The notes under the pieces were generated by a model. The model was not told the origin of the DNA, did no database searches, and saw only the letters and a list, made by a program, of their open reading frames with translations. From positions 744,001 to 808,000 of the forward strand of contig NZ_BPTV01000001.1 in assembly GCF_019973375.1 (NCBI RefSeq): 64,000 bases of DNA, in the 5' to 3' direction. The translations under genes were made by a program, and so were the position numbers. Position 1 is the stretch's first letter, and each line of letters opens with the position of its first letter. This DNA is from Prevotella lacticifex. Lineage in GTDB: Bacteria > Bacteroidota > Bacteroidia > Bacteroidales > Bacteroidaceae. This document shows positions 63,655 through 64,000 of this stretch, one piece after another.

Positions 63655-63760
63655 CGTTAGTGAGAATTTTAGGATAGGCGACGCAAGGAGCCAATCACTA
63701 AAAATTCTCCACGTTAGTGAGAATTTTAGGATAGGCGACGCAAGGAGCCAATCATAAAAA
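63647..63760 (+). repeat. 57-bp tandem duplication including the 3' end of tRNA-Ala
   Basis: Copy 1 (63647-63703) starts at ATTCTCCACGTTAG, of which ATTCTCCA is the tRNA 3' end. Copy 2 starts at 63704 with the same bases and is identical until CCAATCA, where the copies differ slightly. A third short TTCCACGTTGGGA follows. Confidence 0.9.
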
Positions 63761-64000
63761 TTCCACGTTGGGAATCATAAAAATCTCGGCAATGAGATTT
63801 GATGTTCTCAGAAGATCTTTGACATATTGATACAAGCGAAACTGTAGAAAGAACAATCAACAATGTTCATTTCTGTGGAAATCGTTCCAAGGTTGTCGGT
63901 TTTAATAACCGGGACTTTATGGAAATGACTTCTATAGACAAGACAGCTGAAAGTATGAGCTACATTCACTCTGTTATTCTTTCGAGGATGACAGATGAAA
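63655..64000 (+). other. 16S-23S spacer after tRNA-Ala, to the window end
   Basis: Contains the 57-bp duplication, a second boxA-like site (63813-63824) and AT-rich sequence. No 23S start is recognisable before the window ends. Confidence 0.7.

Overview
The window comes from a Bacteroidales chromosome, most likely Prevotellaceae. The evidence is a 16S rRNA gene with Bacteroidales/Prevotella-like signatures and many promoters of the Bacteroidetes primary-sigma type (TTTG, about 20 bases, TAnnTTTG). Arginine synthesis is of the succinylated type (N-succinylornithine carbamoyltransferase), and there are many lipoproteins and HU-like proteins of Bacteroidetes families. Taxonomy was not checked by any search.

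Layout. 1-8.0 kb: the end of a surface glycan-binding-type protein, then a five-gene operon of one DUF4369 lipoprotein and two tandem pairs of a polytopic DUF6057-type membrane protein plus a PD40/TolB-like lipoprotein carrying a CxxCH heme-attachment-type motif. 8.5-9.3 kb: a Bax-inhibitor-1 membrane protein. 9.4-22 kb: an arginine/proline block (argR, a GNAT acyltransferase, argG, argC, argD, proC, an XRE-cupin regulator with an acyl-CoA synthetase, proB, proA, argF', and a RidA-like protein). 22.1-25.3 kb: a third DUF6057/PD40 pair.

25.3-38.2 kb is the accessory, AT-richer part. It holds a candidate 36-codon gene with its own promoter and terminator, an HU-like protein, and a leftward operon of small HTH regulator, C5 cytosine methyltransferase, DUF3883 putative endonuclease, second C5 methyltransferase with a C-terminal extension, Vsr, and a 132-aa gene split by an IS1634-type element. 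Removing that IS and one TTAA copy restores the 132-aa frame. Next come an IS4-type element with a nonsense codon in its transposase, the 3' end of a radical-SAM/SPASM peptide maturase, and a frameshifted outer-membrane receptor. The last two look like the wreck of a RiPP locus.

38.3-61.2 kb is mostly housekeeping: folP-cdaA (c-di-AMP), a frameshifted TSUP permease, pta-ackA (acetate/ATP), a KdgK-like sugar kinase with an S8 protease, a candidate small RNA, lpxH, a DUF59 Fe-S factor, radC, a GT2 glycosyltransferase, efp divergent from rpmH, PASTA protein-pseudouridine synthase-ddl-acyltransferase, a 1.27-kb gene-free region rich in inverted and tandem repeats, an aspartyl protease/PDZ protein, and a PIF1-like helicase.

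61.3 kb to the end is the start of an rRNA operon: promoter, leader, 16S, tRNA-Ile(GAT), tRNA-Ala(TGC) and part of the spacer with a 57-bp duplication. 23S begins beyond the window.
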